From contig CAXXKX010000002.1 of assembly GCA_963676655.2 (NCBI GenBank), positions 744,001 to 808,000 on the forward strand: 64,000 bases of DNA, in the 5' to 3' direction. Position numbers and translations under genes: made by a program. Positions 54,831 to 62,837 of the stretch are shown one piece after another. The stretch's first letter is position 1, and the number at the start of each line of letters is the position of its first letter. Below the pieces are notes generated by a model that was not told the origin of the DNA, did not search any database, and saw only the letters and a list, made by a program, of their open reading frames with translations. The stretch comes from G963676655 sp963676655. Its GTDB lineage: Bacteria > Verrucomicrobiota > Lentisphaeria > Victivallales > Victivallaceae.

Positions 54831-54868
54831 TGGTATTATCTGGTATATATTAATTATTAATACCAGAT
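54831..54868. promoter_or_regulatory. putative GntR operator with CTGGTAT half-sites
   Basis: ATCTGGTAT (54838-54846) and ATACCAGAT (54860-54868) are perfect 9-bp inverted arms with a 13-nt AT spacer; a further direct half-site ACTGGTATT lies at 54830-54838. It ends 12 bp before the regulator ATG, so autorepression is likely. The divergent ATPase gene could share it. Confidence 0.65.
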
Positions 54869-54880
54869 TGGATTTTTCTT

Positions 54881-55912
54881 ATGGTTAGAGAGGATGCGGC
54901 AATCTACAAGCGTACTGCGGAGCAGATTCACCGGGCGATTATAGCCGGGGAACTGCATGACCGATTGCCGGGAGAGCGGGAATTGGCTGGACGTTATAAC
55001 GTCAGCCGGGTTACCGTCCGCAAGTCGATTGGCTTATTGCTGGAAGCCGGGGCGGTCCACCGCGTCGCGCGCAAGGGAACGTTTGTTGGCGGTGCGTCAA
55101 TTTCGGAGGTTATCCCGGAACGCAAACGCGTTGCTTATTGTATTTTCGGAGAAGCTGATGCCGGTTTGCTGCCGGAGCTAAGTAAATTATGTTCCGCTCA
55201 TGACTATCATTTGTTCATTGAGTATTTTGCCGACTCGTCTGAAATGCAGAAGCGGCTGCCGGAGATTAAACGTTTTGAGAAACCGGATATAGCGGTTTTA
55301 TGCGGACTCCCCACGCCGTTTGCCGCCGAGTGTATTCAAGCTCAGGAGATTCCGGTTTTGTGGACCGCACAGTTGTCGGTCGGGGCGCCCCGGGACAAAT
55401 ATGACTGCTGCTGTCTTAACTGGTATAATTGGGGTTATCGCGCGGCCCGTTATTTTATCGCGCAGGGTTGCCGGCGTCTTGCCCTGATTACCGGAGATGT
55501 CGCGGAAATGACGAATATCGAGCTGATCGAAGGTATGAAGTCGGCTCATGAGGAGGAGGGTATGGTCCCTCATGGCGGGTTGCTGGTAAGTTGTCGGCAA
55601 GCAACGATGCAAGCTGGATTTGATGCCGCCCTTAGTTTGATCGAACTGGAGTTTCCTGACGCGATCATCACCAGTAATAATGCCCTTGGCAACGGGGTGG
55701 CGATGGCAGCCGCGCAAATCCATGAAATTGATCCGATTCCAATTGTCACAACCGGTGGACAGAGCTGTGATAAATTAAATATCTATCCGTTGAAATACCT
55801 TAATTACGATCTGGAAGACGCGGCCAATAAAATATGGCGATTGCTCCGGCGGCGTTTGAGTCATCCCGGCGTTCCTGCTGAAACGCTGCATCCTGTCTGG
55901 AAATTTAATTAA
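54881..55912 (+). CDS. GntR-type transcriptional regulator with LacI-like sensor domain
   Basis: 343 residues. N-terminal winged helix (YKRTAEQIHRAIIAGEL-HDRLPGERELAGRYNVSRVTVRKSIGLLLEAGAVHRVARKGTFV) and a periplasmic-binding-protein-like sensor domain from about residue 85 (RVAYCIFGEAD, DIAVLCGLPTPFAAEC, NWGYRAARYFIAQGCRRLALITGD, PDAIITSNNALGNGVAMAA). This AraR-like arrangement senses sugars. It is divergent from a sugar ABC ATPase and carries an inverted-repeat operator at its start. The ribosome site before the ATG is weak. Confidence 0.9.
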   Translation: MVREDAAIYKRTAEQIHRAIIAGELHDRLPGERELAGRYNVSRVTVRKSIGLLLEAGAVHRVARKGTFVGGASISEVIPERKRVAYCIFGEADAGLLPELSKLCSAHDYHLFIEYFADSSEMQKRLPEIKRFEKPDIAVLCGLPTPFAAECIQAQEIPVLWTAQLSVGAPRDKYDCCCLNWYNWGYRAARYFIAQGCRRLALITGDVAEMTNIELIEGMKSAHEEEGMVPHGGLLVSCRQATMQAGFDAALSLIELEFPDAIITSNNALGNGVAMAAAQIHEIDPIPIVTTGGQSCDKLNIYPLKYLNYDLEDAANKIWRLLRRRLSHPGVPAETLHPVWKFN

Positions 55913-55920
55913 GAATGGAC

Positions 55921-55950
55921 CTGTACGACCTGTACGACCTGTATGACCTG
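55921..55950. repeat. nonanucleotide tandem repeat
   Basis: CTGTACGAC twice, then CTGTATGAC and a partial CTGTTG unit, in phase, beginning 9 bp after the GntR-type stop codon. Related in form to the 9-mer array at 58797. Confidence 0.85.
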
Positions 55951-55966
55951 TTGCCCATGTCGGAGG

Positions 55967-55997
55967 CAAAAAAATCCCTGTCCTTTTAGGGACAGGG
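55967..55997 (-). terminator. terminator of the NagB-like/PIG-L operon
   Basis: 8-bp perfect stem CCCTGTCC / GGACAGGG with a 6-nt loop; on the minus strand it is followed by A and seven T residues. 30 bp past the PIG-L stop codon. Confidence 0.92.
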
Positions 55998-56027
55998 CAA
56001 ATCGAAGTGGGATATCCGATTTTAGAA

Positions 56028-56819
56028 TTATATTTTATTTTTTATGGCTTCCAGGTCGATGAGAACTTTATCGCCAAGAGCGTCAACCAGCGGGTTGTCG
56101 TCCGGGCCGCAGAATCCGACGTTGGTGCGGCGGATCCAACCTTCGGCGAATTCAAATTTACCGGACCTGGTTCCGAATATCCGGCCTCTTTCAGCCTGAT
56201 CGTCCAGATACGCGTTATTACCCTGACTGACATCGAGCCATTCTTTCTGGCTTCGGTGTTGAGCCAGCATTTCGCGTTTGATCGACATTGTCGAGGTAAT
56301 GTCCACATAAAGATCCGGAATTACCGGGTTGCGCAACGGATCTGAGATGCAATGCGGCATCGAATGATAGATCGTGACGTTTTGCGCGGTTTCCTTCACG
56401 TGCGGTTCGCAATCGGCGTTGGTCATACCGCGAAAAAACGCGGATGACACCGCGACGCGTCCGGTATTTACGTGGTCCTCCATGTAATCATAAGGACCGT
56501 GAGTCAGGACGATTTCCGGCGCGACTTCACGCATAACCGCGGTCATCCGGGCGATAAGGTTTGGCTCGTAAAAAACTTTAAGGTCGTCGACTAGGCTTTC
56601 ATGATATACCGCGCCGATGATGGCGGCGGCATCTATCGCTTCCTGGCGCCGCATCCTGATGATGGTTTCACGATCATACTGATTGGTGCCGCAGGAGCCG
56701 TTTGCCACGTTCATATAGTGGATTTCGTAGCCTGCTTCCTTGAGCTGGATCAAGGTGCCGGCCATCATGAACTCAATGTCATCCGGATGACAGCCGACAG
56801 CAAATGCTCTTTTAGTCAT
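56028..56819 (-). CDS. PIG-L (LmbE)-family deacetylase
   Basis: 263 residues. Zinc motif HPDDIE near the N-terminus (AVGCHPDDIEFMMAGTL), then THGPYDYMEDHVNTGR with the remaining His ligand, and QAERGR near the C-terminus. Members deacetylate N-acetylglucosamine-type groups on sugars or small thiol precursors. It lies downstream of a NagB-like gene across a heptanucleotide array that replaces a normal ribosome site, so the two probably act together on an amino sugar. Confidence 0.9.
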   Translation of the reverse strand: MTKRAFAVGCHPDDIEFMMAGTLIQLKEAGYEIHYMNVANGSCGTNQYDRETIIRMRRQEAIDAAAIIGAVYHESLVDDLKVFYEPNLIARMTAVMREVAPEIVLTHGPYDYMEDHVNTGRVAVSSAFFRGMTNADCEPHVKETAQNVTIYHSMPHCISDPLRNPVIPDLYVDITSTMSIKREMLAQHRSQKEWLDVSQGNNAYLDDQAERGRIFGTRSGKFEFAEGWIRRTNVGFCGPDDNPLVDALGDKVLIDLEAIKNKI

Positions 56820-56820
56820 T

Positions 56821-56855
56821 TTTCAACTTTCAACTTTCAACTTTAATCTTTCAAC
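56821..56855. repeat. heptanucleotide array between NagB-like and PIG-L genes
   Basis: Five in-phase 7-mers: TTTCAAC three times, TTTAATC, TTTCAAC. It occupies almost the entire 40-bp intercistronic gap; read on the minus strand, its GTTGAAA units are all that precede the PIG-L ATG. Confidence 0.9.
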
Positions 56856-56859
56856 CGGC

Positions 56860-57789
56860 TTAGTGCATTTCAACTTCGCAGATGCCGAAACCGCCACGAA
56901 GGAAATTGAACTGAACGTTTTTGTGGTCCGCCAGCAGCGACATCGGAACGGCAGCGTCCGGAATCTGCTTGGAAATCATCAAAGTGCTCAAGCGCATGCC
57001 GAACGGGTTGTCGTGATGTCCCGGATGCCAGATTGAAACTTTTTCCGCTTTCCAGGTTTCTCTCGGGCCGACCGTGACCGCTTTAGTCGGGACGTTCTGG
57101 ACCACGCCGCCGCCGGAGGTGCGGGCGTTCTGGATCAGGGTCATCGGATGCAGATCGACCACGCGGGTTCCGAGTTGACGGTATTCTTCCGGGGTAGGGG
57201 GTACGTCGGCGTATTTGCCTTCGCGTTTCAACGGGTCATTAAAAGCCCAGTGCTTGATTTCGCCCTGGCCGCCCTGCATTACCAGACAGCGCGCCTGGTC
57301 ATAGGATGCGACATATTTGCTGACATCCGCGGCCGGGAAATGAATGTTTTCCATCGGCATGCGAAGTTCCGGTTTGATGCGGTTGAAGCAGAGGTCCATG
57401 TCGGCTTTAGCAAAGCCCAGCGGAAAATCCATGCCGGCTTCCTTGCCGTCGACGATCCATTCGTCCATGCCCCAGAAATGGGCGTGACGCAGATCGATAT
57501 TCAGTTCGTTTACCAAACGGGCAACCAGCGGGAGCTGTTCGGTCGGGCCGATCGGGCCGCAGATTCCGCAGGGATTGTCCGCGGTGGCCTGTTTCCAGGC
57601 GGTGATGTATTCGAGCGCTTCGGCCATGAAGAAATCTTCGACGGTGTCGTAGATCTTGATGGTGAAACCTTCACGCTGAAGACCCGGCAGGTCCTCGAGG
57701 GTTAAACGGGCGGCGTCGTCAAGAATTTCACGGTCAAGGGTGGTGTAATCCCACCATTGCGGGGCGACTGTACTGAGTGCTCTGGTCAT
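56860..57789 (-). CDS. glucosamine-6-phosphate deaminase-like (NagB/SugP isomerase) protein
   Basis: 309 residues. Isomerase-fold features: TVEDFFMAEALEYITAW, GICGPIGPTEQLPLVARLVNE (phosphate-loop region), HFWGMDEWIVDG with the NagB-type catalytic Asp/Glu, VMQGGQGEIKHWAFNDP where NagB has GGIGxDGHIAFN, and a late AVTVGPRE-type loop. It is longer and more diverged than NagB, so the exact substrate is open. GAGGATACT precedes the ATG. Operon with the PIG-L deacetylase; divergent from an AraC regulator. Confidence 0.82.
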   Translation of the reverse strand: MTRALSTVAPQWWDYTTLDREILDDAARLTLEDLPGLQREGFTIKIYDTVEDFFMAEALEYITAWKQATADNPCGICGPIGPTEQLPLVARLVNELNIDLRHAHFWGMDEWIVDGKEAGMDFPLGFAKADMDLCFNRIKPELRMPMENIHFPAADVSKYVASYDQARCLVMQGGQGEIKHWAFNDPLKREGKYADVPPTPEEYRQLGTRVVDLHPMTLIQNARTSGGGVVQNVPTKAVTVGPRETWKAEKVSIWHPGHHDNPFGMRLSTLMISKQIPDAAVPMSLLADHKNVQFNFLRGGFGICEVEMH

Positions 57790-57907
57790 AATAGTATCCT
57801 CATTGTTTTCAGGTTAATTGTCAAAATACGGGTTATTTATAGTCAATATATAACTATCGACGTAATTATACTATTGAAAAAATTGCAAATTATGATACTA
57901 TTATGAC
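57785..57907. promoter_or_regulatory. AraC-side regulatory region with perfect 14-bp inverted repeat
   Basis: GTCATAATAGTATC at 57785-57798 and GATACTATTATGAC at 57894-57907 are exact reverse complements 95 bp apart. The first covers the NagB-like start codon and the second ends at the base before the AraC ATG. Further ATACTAT-like half-sites lie at about 57868 (direct) and 57851 (inverted). Candidate AraC-type binding sites allowing looping. Confidence 0.55.
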
Positions 57908-58780
57908 ATGAAGTATCTGCATGAAAAGATTTTAACCGGTCCGGGGCAGTCATTTACGACTCACGACGAGGTGGGTAACGTGATCGACTGCACCTTTCAT
58001 GTGCATCCTGAATATGAGCTGATCTATATCGAATCGAGCTTCGGAACCCGGTTCATCGGGGATAATATATCCATGTTCAACGTCGGGGATCTGGCGCTGA
58101 TCGGGCCGATGGTGCCGCATCACTACTACAACCGGCCCGAGGACAGCGCTTCTCCGAAGTGGGGACATGCCCGGGTGATCCAGTTTCGCGAGGGTTTCGC
58201 CATGAAGTTCCTGACTGACGTACCAGAGATGGAGGCAGTGAAAAAGATGTTTGAAGCCTCTAGTTACGGGGTGGAATTTCCGGGTGCGACAGTTCAGACG
58301 GCGTATCCGCTGATCATGCGGCTGTTTACCGCGACCGGCCCGGCCAGAATTACTCTGCTGTTGGAGCTATGGGCGTTATTGTCCGCGTCCGAATATAAAA
58401 CTCTTTCTACGGTTTCTGGTCGGAATACCGAGTCGTACGGCCAGGATCACCGGATGAATAAAATTCTCCAGTACATGCATGACCGGCTTGGTAAAGGCAA
58501 ACTACTGACGCTGGATAGTGTGGCGGCGAAAGCCAACATGAATCCGCAGGCGTTCAGCCGCTACTTCCGCAAAACCACGTTCAAACGGTTCATTGATTAT
58601 ATCAACGAAGTGAAGATCGGCAACGCCTGCCGGATGTTGATTGATACGGATAGAACGGTTGCTGAGATCTGTTATGATTGCGGTTTCAACAATCTGTCCA
58701 ACTTCAATCGCCAGTTCATGAAATTCAAGAAAATGACTCCGAAAGTCTTCCGCACCAACTTCACCCGGCATAAGGTTTAA
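57908..58780 (+). CDS. AraC-family transcriptional regulator
   Basis: 290 residues. N-terminal cupin-like sensor (FHVHPEYELIYIESSFGTRFIGDN, VGDLALIGPMVPHHYYN) and C-terminal double helix-turn-helix (LTLDSVAAKANMNPQAFSRYFRKTTFKRFIDYINEVKIGNACRMLIDTDRTVAEICYDCGFNNLSNFNRQFMKFKKMTPKVFR), which matches the family closely. Divergent from the NagB-like/PIG-L operon and probably its sugar-responsive regulator. Confidence 0.94.
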   Translation: MKYLHEKILTGPGQSFTTHDEVGNVIDCTFHVHPEYELIYIESSFGTRFIGDNISMFNVGDLALIGPMVPHHYYNRPEDSASPKWGHARVIQFREGFAMKFLTDVPEMEAVKKMFEASSYGVEFPGATVQTAYPLIMRLFTATGPARITLLLELWALLSASEYKTLSTVSGRNTESYGQDHRMNKILQYMHDRLGKGKLLTLDSVAAKANMNPQAFSRYFRKTTFKRFIDYINEVKIGNACRMLIDTDRTVAEICYDCGFNNLSNFNRQFMKFKKMTPKVFRTNFTRHKV

Positions 58781-58796
58781 CAGTAAGTTTCGCTTG

Positions 58797-58832
58797 CTTA
58801 TAGGACTTATAGGACTTATAGGTCATATAGGT
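58797..58832. repeat. nonanucleotide tandem repeat at duplication breakpoint
   Basis: CTTATAGGA twice, then CTTATAGGT and CATATAGGT, in phase, beginning 16 bp after the AraC stop codon and ending 13 bp before the vestigial third membrane-protein start. Confidence 0.88.
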
Positions 58833-58845
58833 ACAGTTAAGCACC

Positions 58846-58880
58846 TGACTTATTTTACCGCATTTGCCTGGTTCGCCTGA
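58846..58880 (-). pseudogene. vestigial start of a third membrane-protein copy
   Basis: On the minus strand, directly after the stop of the 627-residue gene, comes CAGGCGAACCAGGCAA then ATGCGGTAAAATAAGTCA. This matches the junction and start of the 627-residue gene itself (same spacer, then ATGCGGGAAAATAAGTCA) except that codon 3 is now the stop TAA. It is what remains of another tandem unit. Confidence 0.85.
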
Positions 58881-60764
58881 TTATTTTTGTAGTATTTCAA
58901 TTATTTTTTTGCAGGTATCCCGTTGGAGATTTACTTGATCCATATCTATTTCCCGGTCGATGTTCAATAGATCGCCTTTGATGATCGTTTCTGCTTCAAG
59001 ACGTTCATAATGCGGAACGAACACTGCATAGAAAAAGATAGCCGCTATTGCATAGAGCGGTGCGGCCATCGCAAACAGTAATCTTGTGTTTTCAGGGTGT
59101 TTTTTTCTTTTTAAAGCGTAAATCATTATGTTTACCGACACGACTTCGACTGGAACAAGCAACAGCAGTAATGCAAAGATGCCGAAAATAGCCCTCGAGT
59201 GGAAGCGGCACCATATGCAGGGAGTGTCGAGATCTCTCAATCCATGGCCATGTGATGGAAAAAACATTTTTAATCCTGATTGCAGGAAGTCATTTCCAAT
59301 TACTCCAAGGCTTTCCAAAACAATAACAGTTATTATACAAGGGATAAATAACAGGATTATGAATTTTACGGAGACAAAGAAATTCACATTGTAAACGGAA
59401 TGTTTTTGTTCGCTACAAGTTCTGTTTGCGAAATAAACGGACCAAACCCATGGAATGGTTATTGCCGTCGTTGTCAGCAGCAGGCATTGGCAGGAAAATG
59501 CCAGGGCATTAGATATTATATTTACATTTTTGCCGTTAATTGCCGGGATACTGCCGGCCAGCAGCCATAATGCCGTCGGTAAAGCAAGTGATGCCGCAAT
59601 GGTTAAAAAAGCGGATTTGAAATCAAAAGAAGCTGATAGATTTTTCTTGGTTGACAGGAAAAAGTTTATAACAAAGATAGCAAAAATACTTACTGAAAAT
59701 AAAAATAAGATAACAGTCAACAGCATGATTACCATTTTTTCGATAACTATGTAATCAATTTTGCGTCTTGCTTCGGTCATTACCGGTTCAATTTTGAATG
59801 AACGGAACAGCCAACGAAGCAGATAGCCGTTTTCTTCATGACTGGCTATGTAAAGTTTAAAATTTGAAGAAGACATGACCGAGCATTTGTTGCTGGCTTC
59901 TTTGTGCAGTTTGATGATCTTTGATAGCTTATCAGCGGCAAGTTTTGCCTTGTCTGGTCGATGGATTCTGCGATAGAGTTCCGGCAGTTCTTTTTGGAAA
60001 TTCTGTACACATTCCATAGTGTAATACATATTAGTATTTGATAGCCTGTTGATCCACGATATAAGAAATTTTGTGTAGGAGTCCAGTAGCTTTTCAGCTT
60101 CATCGTGTTTGTTTTTCCGGATGAATTTTTTCGCGGTATCTGTTATTCTTTCGTCGATGTTATGCCATCGACAATCAATTGAAGAGTTATTCGAACAGAA
60201 TCTTAAAACAACTTTTCTCATGACGTTTCTGAATGTTGGTTTTTCGCCGAATAATTTATATTTTTTTGCCAGGCGTTCCCGGGAATAGTCCTTGAATTCG
60301 GGCTTTTCAAAAGCCTGATAATAATAGTTGATCGCAGATGGTGAACCGTCTTCAAAAAGAAGGATAGCCTGCACCATGTCGTACCAGCCGTTATTCGGGT
60401 CGAAATGTTTAACTTTATCGATATATTGAATGAACGCACTGGCCTTTTCAATTGTGAATATTTTATTATGCACCAGGCAGGAAAGCAGTAGTTTTCGTTG
60501 GGCTGGTTCAATTTTATTGAAATCAGGCTCAGTATATTTTTTTTCAGCGAAGTAATAGTTGTCAACAAAATACAATTTTTCCTGATGGTCGAATTCTTCA
60601 ATGTATATGTTGTTATTGGAGGATTTTTCCAGATAAGGTTCCATGATTGTCCTGATTATACGAATACCCGACGATACGCTAAAAACTGCAGCGATTCCGG
60701 CTATCAGGACGAGCATGCCGGTAAGCATAAAATATATAATTGTCTTTGACTTATTTTCCCGCAT
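58881..60764 (-). CDS. polytopic membrane protein of unknown function, copy 2
   Basis: 627 residues. One N-terminal helix at about 9-33, a ~300-residue mostly helical extracytoplasmic region with TPR-like character (PEFKDYSRERLAKKYKLF, EAEKLLDSYTKFLISW), then six helices from about 345 to 595. Conserved between copies: GSIPAINGKNVNI, PCIWC-x-x-HSRA (a CxxC...H that could bind a metal or be redox active), LLVPVEVV, and KKHPENTRLLFAMAAPLYAIAAIFFY. No known family recognised. Last complete gene of a pseudopilin-containing operon. Confidence 0.8.
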   Translation of the reverse strand: MRENKSKTIIYFMLTGMLVLIAGIAAVFSVSSGIRIIRTIMEPYLEKSSNNNIYIEEFDHQEKLYFVDNYYFAEKKYTEPDFNKIEPAQRKLLLSCLVHNKIFTIEKASAFIQYIDKVKHFDPNNGWYDMVQAILLFEDGSPSAINYYYQAFEKPEFKDYSRERLAKKYKLFGEKPTFRNVMRKVVLRFCSNNSSIDCRWHNIDERITDTAKKFIRKNKHDEAEKLLDSYTKFLISWINRLSNTNMYYTMECVQNFQKELPELYRRIHRPDKAKLAADKLSKIIKLHKEASNKCSVMSSSNFKLYIASHEENGYLLRWLFRSFKIEPVMTEARRKIDYIVIEKMVIMLLTVILFLFSVSIFAIFVINFFLSTKKNLSASFDFKSAFLTIAASLALPTALWLLAGSIPAINGKNVNIISNALAFSCQCLLLTTTAITIPWVWSVYFANRTCSEQKHSVYNVNFFVSVKFIILLFIPCIITVIVLESLGVIGNDFLQSGLKMFFPSHGHGLRDLDTPCIWCRFHSRAIFGIFALLLLLVPVEVVSVNIMIYALKRKKHPENTRLLFAMAAPLYAIAAIFFYAVFVPHYERLEAETIIKGDLLNIDREIDMDQVNLQRDTCKKIIEILQK

Positions 60765-60781
60765 TTGCCTGGTTCGCCTGG

Positions 60782-62662
60782 TTATTTTCGTAGTATTTCA
60801 ATTATTTTTTTGCAGGTATCCCGTTGGAGATTTTCCTGATCCATATCTGTTTCCCGGTCGACATTCAATAGATCACCCTTGATAATCGTTTCTGCTTCAA
60901 AACGTTCATAATGAGGAATGAAAACAACATAGAAAAAGATTGCAGCTATTGCATACAGCGGTGCGGCCATCGCAAACAGCAATCTTGTGTTTTCAGGGTG
61001 TTTTTTTCTTTTTAAAGCGTAAGTGATGATGTTTGCCGTTACTACCTCGATCGGCACCAGCAACAGCAGTAATGCAAAGATGCCGAAAACAGCCCTCGAG
61101 TGTAAGCTGCACCATATACAGGGTGGTGGATTCCTTAAGTTGTGATAACAGTGCGGAACAAAAGGATACAGTCCCCTTTGCAGAAAATCTGATCCCATGA
61201 CGCCATGGTTTTCCATGACGAGGACAGCTAATATACATGGAATAAATAATACGGCAATTAAGTTTACGGAAACAAATAAATTTACATTACGGACGGGATA
61301 TTTTTGTCTTTTACATGTGTTGTTTGAAAAAAAGGCGGAACATAACCAGGGAATGGTGATTGCCGTTGTCATCAGCAACAGGCATTGGCAGGAAAATCCC
61401 AGGGCGTTACTTAAAATATTAACATTTTTGCCGTTAATTGCCGGAATACTGCCGGTAAGCAGCCATAGCGCTGTAGGTAAAACAAGTGAAACTGAAATGA
61501 CAAGACAAGTAATCTTGAAATCAGGGAGGGTGGCTGGATTTTCACTGGGAGACCGGATTGAGTTAATTACTAAAACAGTAAAAATGCTTACTGAGAACAA
61601 AAATAAGATAACAGTCAACAGCATGATTACCAGTTTTTCGGCAATGATGTAATCAATTTTGCGTCTGGCGCTGGTCATCACCCGGTCAATTTTAAATGAA
61701 AGGGGCAGCCAGTCCAGCAGATAGCCGTTTTTTTTGCGATTGGTTTCGTAAAATTTGCGATTAGAAGAATATATGATAGATATTTTATCGTTGGCCTTCT
61801 TATCCAGCCTGATGATCTCTGATAACTTATCCCCGGCAAGTTTTGCCTTGTCTGGTCGATTGATTTTAAGGTATAGCTTCGGCAGTTCTTTTTTGAAATG
61901 CCCTATACATTGCATTGTACAATACAACTCAAAATTGGATGAGTCGTTGACCCACAGTATAAGGAATTTTGCGTAGGAGTCCAGCAGCTTTTCCGCCTCT
62001 TCAGGTTTATTTTCTTTGATGAGTCTTGTTGCGGTATCAGTTATTTTTTTACCAATATCGTTCAGATGACAATGAACTGAAGAAGAATCAGAGTCATATC
62101 TTAAAAAGATTTGTCTCAGGACATTCCTGAAGTTTGGTTTACTTCCGAATAAGTTTTCTTTGACAGCCAGGCGTTCCTGAGAGTACTCATTGAATTCCAT
62201 TTTTTCAAACGCCTGGTAATAATATTTGAGCGCCTCTGGTGAATCATCCATAAAAAGAAGGATTGCCAGGATCATATCGTACCAGCCGTTGTCAGGATCA
62301 TAATGTTTAATATTTCCAATATATTGAGCGGCGGCTCCGGCGTTTCTAATCGGGTTGATTTTATTGTGTGCCAGACAGGAAACCAGCAGTTTAAGCCGGG
62401 GCGGGGCAATTTGATCTAAATCCGGCTCTGTGAATTTATTCCTTTCATAAGCATCGTAATCAATTAAATACAGTTTTTGAGAGTTATCAAATTCATCGAT
62501 GAATATATTGTATGGTTGCAATTCGTCCAAATAAGGTGCTCTGATGACCTTGATTATACGAATACCCGATGATAGGCCAAAAACAGCAACAACTCCGGCT
62601 ATCAGAACGAGCATTCCGGTAAGCATAAAATATATAATTGGCTTTGACTTATTTTCCCGCAT
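60782..62662 (-). CDS. polytopic membrane protein of unknown function, copy 1
   Basis: 626 residues, aligning end to end with the next gene; both ends are nearly identical and the soluble region is most diverged. Its ATG overlaps the end of the small PilX/GspK-like gene by 14 bp, so it is translationally coupled to the pseudopilin genes. This suggests a membrane component working with the pseudopilus, but the topology (one N-terminal helix, large loop, six C-terminal helices) is not that of GspF, GspL or GspM. Confidence 0.8.
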   Translation of the reverse strand: MRENKSKPIIYFMLTGMLVLIAGVVAVFGLSSGIRIIKVIRAPYLDELQPYNIFIDEFDNSQKLYLIDYDAYERNKFTEPDLDQIAPPRLKLLVSCLAHNKINPIRNAGAAAQYIGNIKHYDPDNGWYDMILAILLFMDDSPEALKYYYQAFEKMEFNEYSQERLAVKENLFGSKPNFRNVLRQIFLRYDSDSSSVHCHLNDIGKKITDTATRLIKENKPEEAEKLLDSYAKFLILWVNDSSNFELYCTMQCIGHFKKELPKLYLKINRPDKAKLAGDKLSEIIRLDKKANDKISIIYSSNRKFYETNRKKNGYLLDWLPLSFKIDRVMTSARRKIDYIIAEKLVIMLLTVILFLFSVSIFTVLVINSIRSPSENPATLPDFKITCLVISVSLVLPTALWLLTGSIPAINGKNVNILSNALGFSCQCLLLMTTAITIPWLCSAFFSNNTCKRQKYPVRNVNLFVSVNLIAVLFIPCILAVLVMENHGVMGSDFLQRGLYPFVPHCYHNLRNPPPCIWCSLHSRAVFGIFALLLLLVPIEVVTANIITYALKRKKHPENTRLLFAMAAPLYAIAAIFFYVVFIPHYERFEAETIIKGDLLNVDRETDMDQENLQRDTCKKIIEILRK

Positions 62663-62837
62663 TTGTTTGGTTGAGTTGTTCGGCTTTGCGGAGGATTTTT
62701 GCTTTATCCTGTTTGTTCTGGTTGTGGGCCGAATACATGTTCTTCATGGCGGTCGCCAGGATCAGGAACAAGGCGACGGCAAGCATCAGTACGAGTAATG
62801 TGGCATAACCGTCTTCGCGGTGGATTCCTTGTTTCAT
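62649..62837 (-). CDS. small PilX/GspK-like membrane protein
   Basis: 62 residues. GGAGG nine bases before the ATG, and start/stop overlap (TAATG) with the preceding gene. The N-terminal REDGYATLLVLMLAVALFLILATAMKNMYSA looks like the G-x-A-LL-V-hydrophobic start of minor pseudopilins (PilX_N/GspK), with Gly10 as possible prepilin-peptidase site. The protein ends after a short charged helix, so it is either a naturally small minor pseudopilin or a truncated one. Confidence 0.65.
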   Translation of the reverse strand: MKQGIHREDGYATLLVLMLAVALFLILATAMKNMYSAHNQNKQDKAKILRKAEQLNQTNAGK

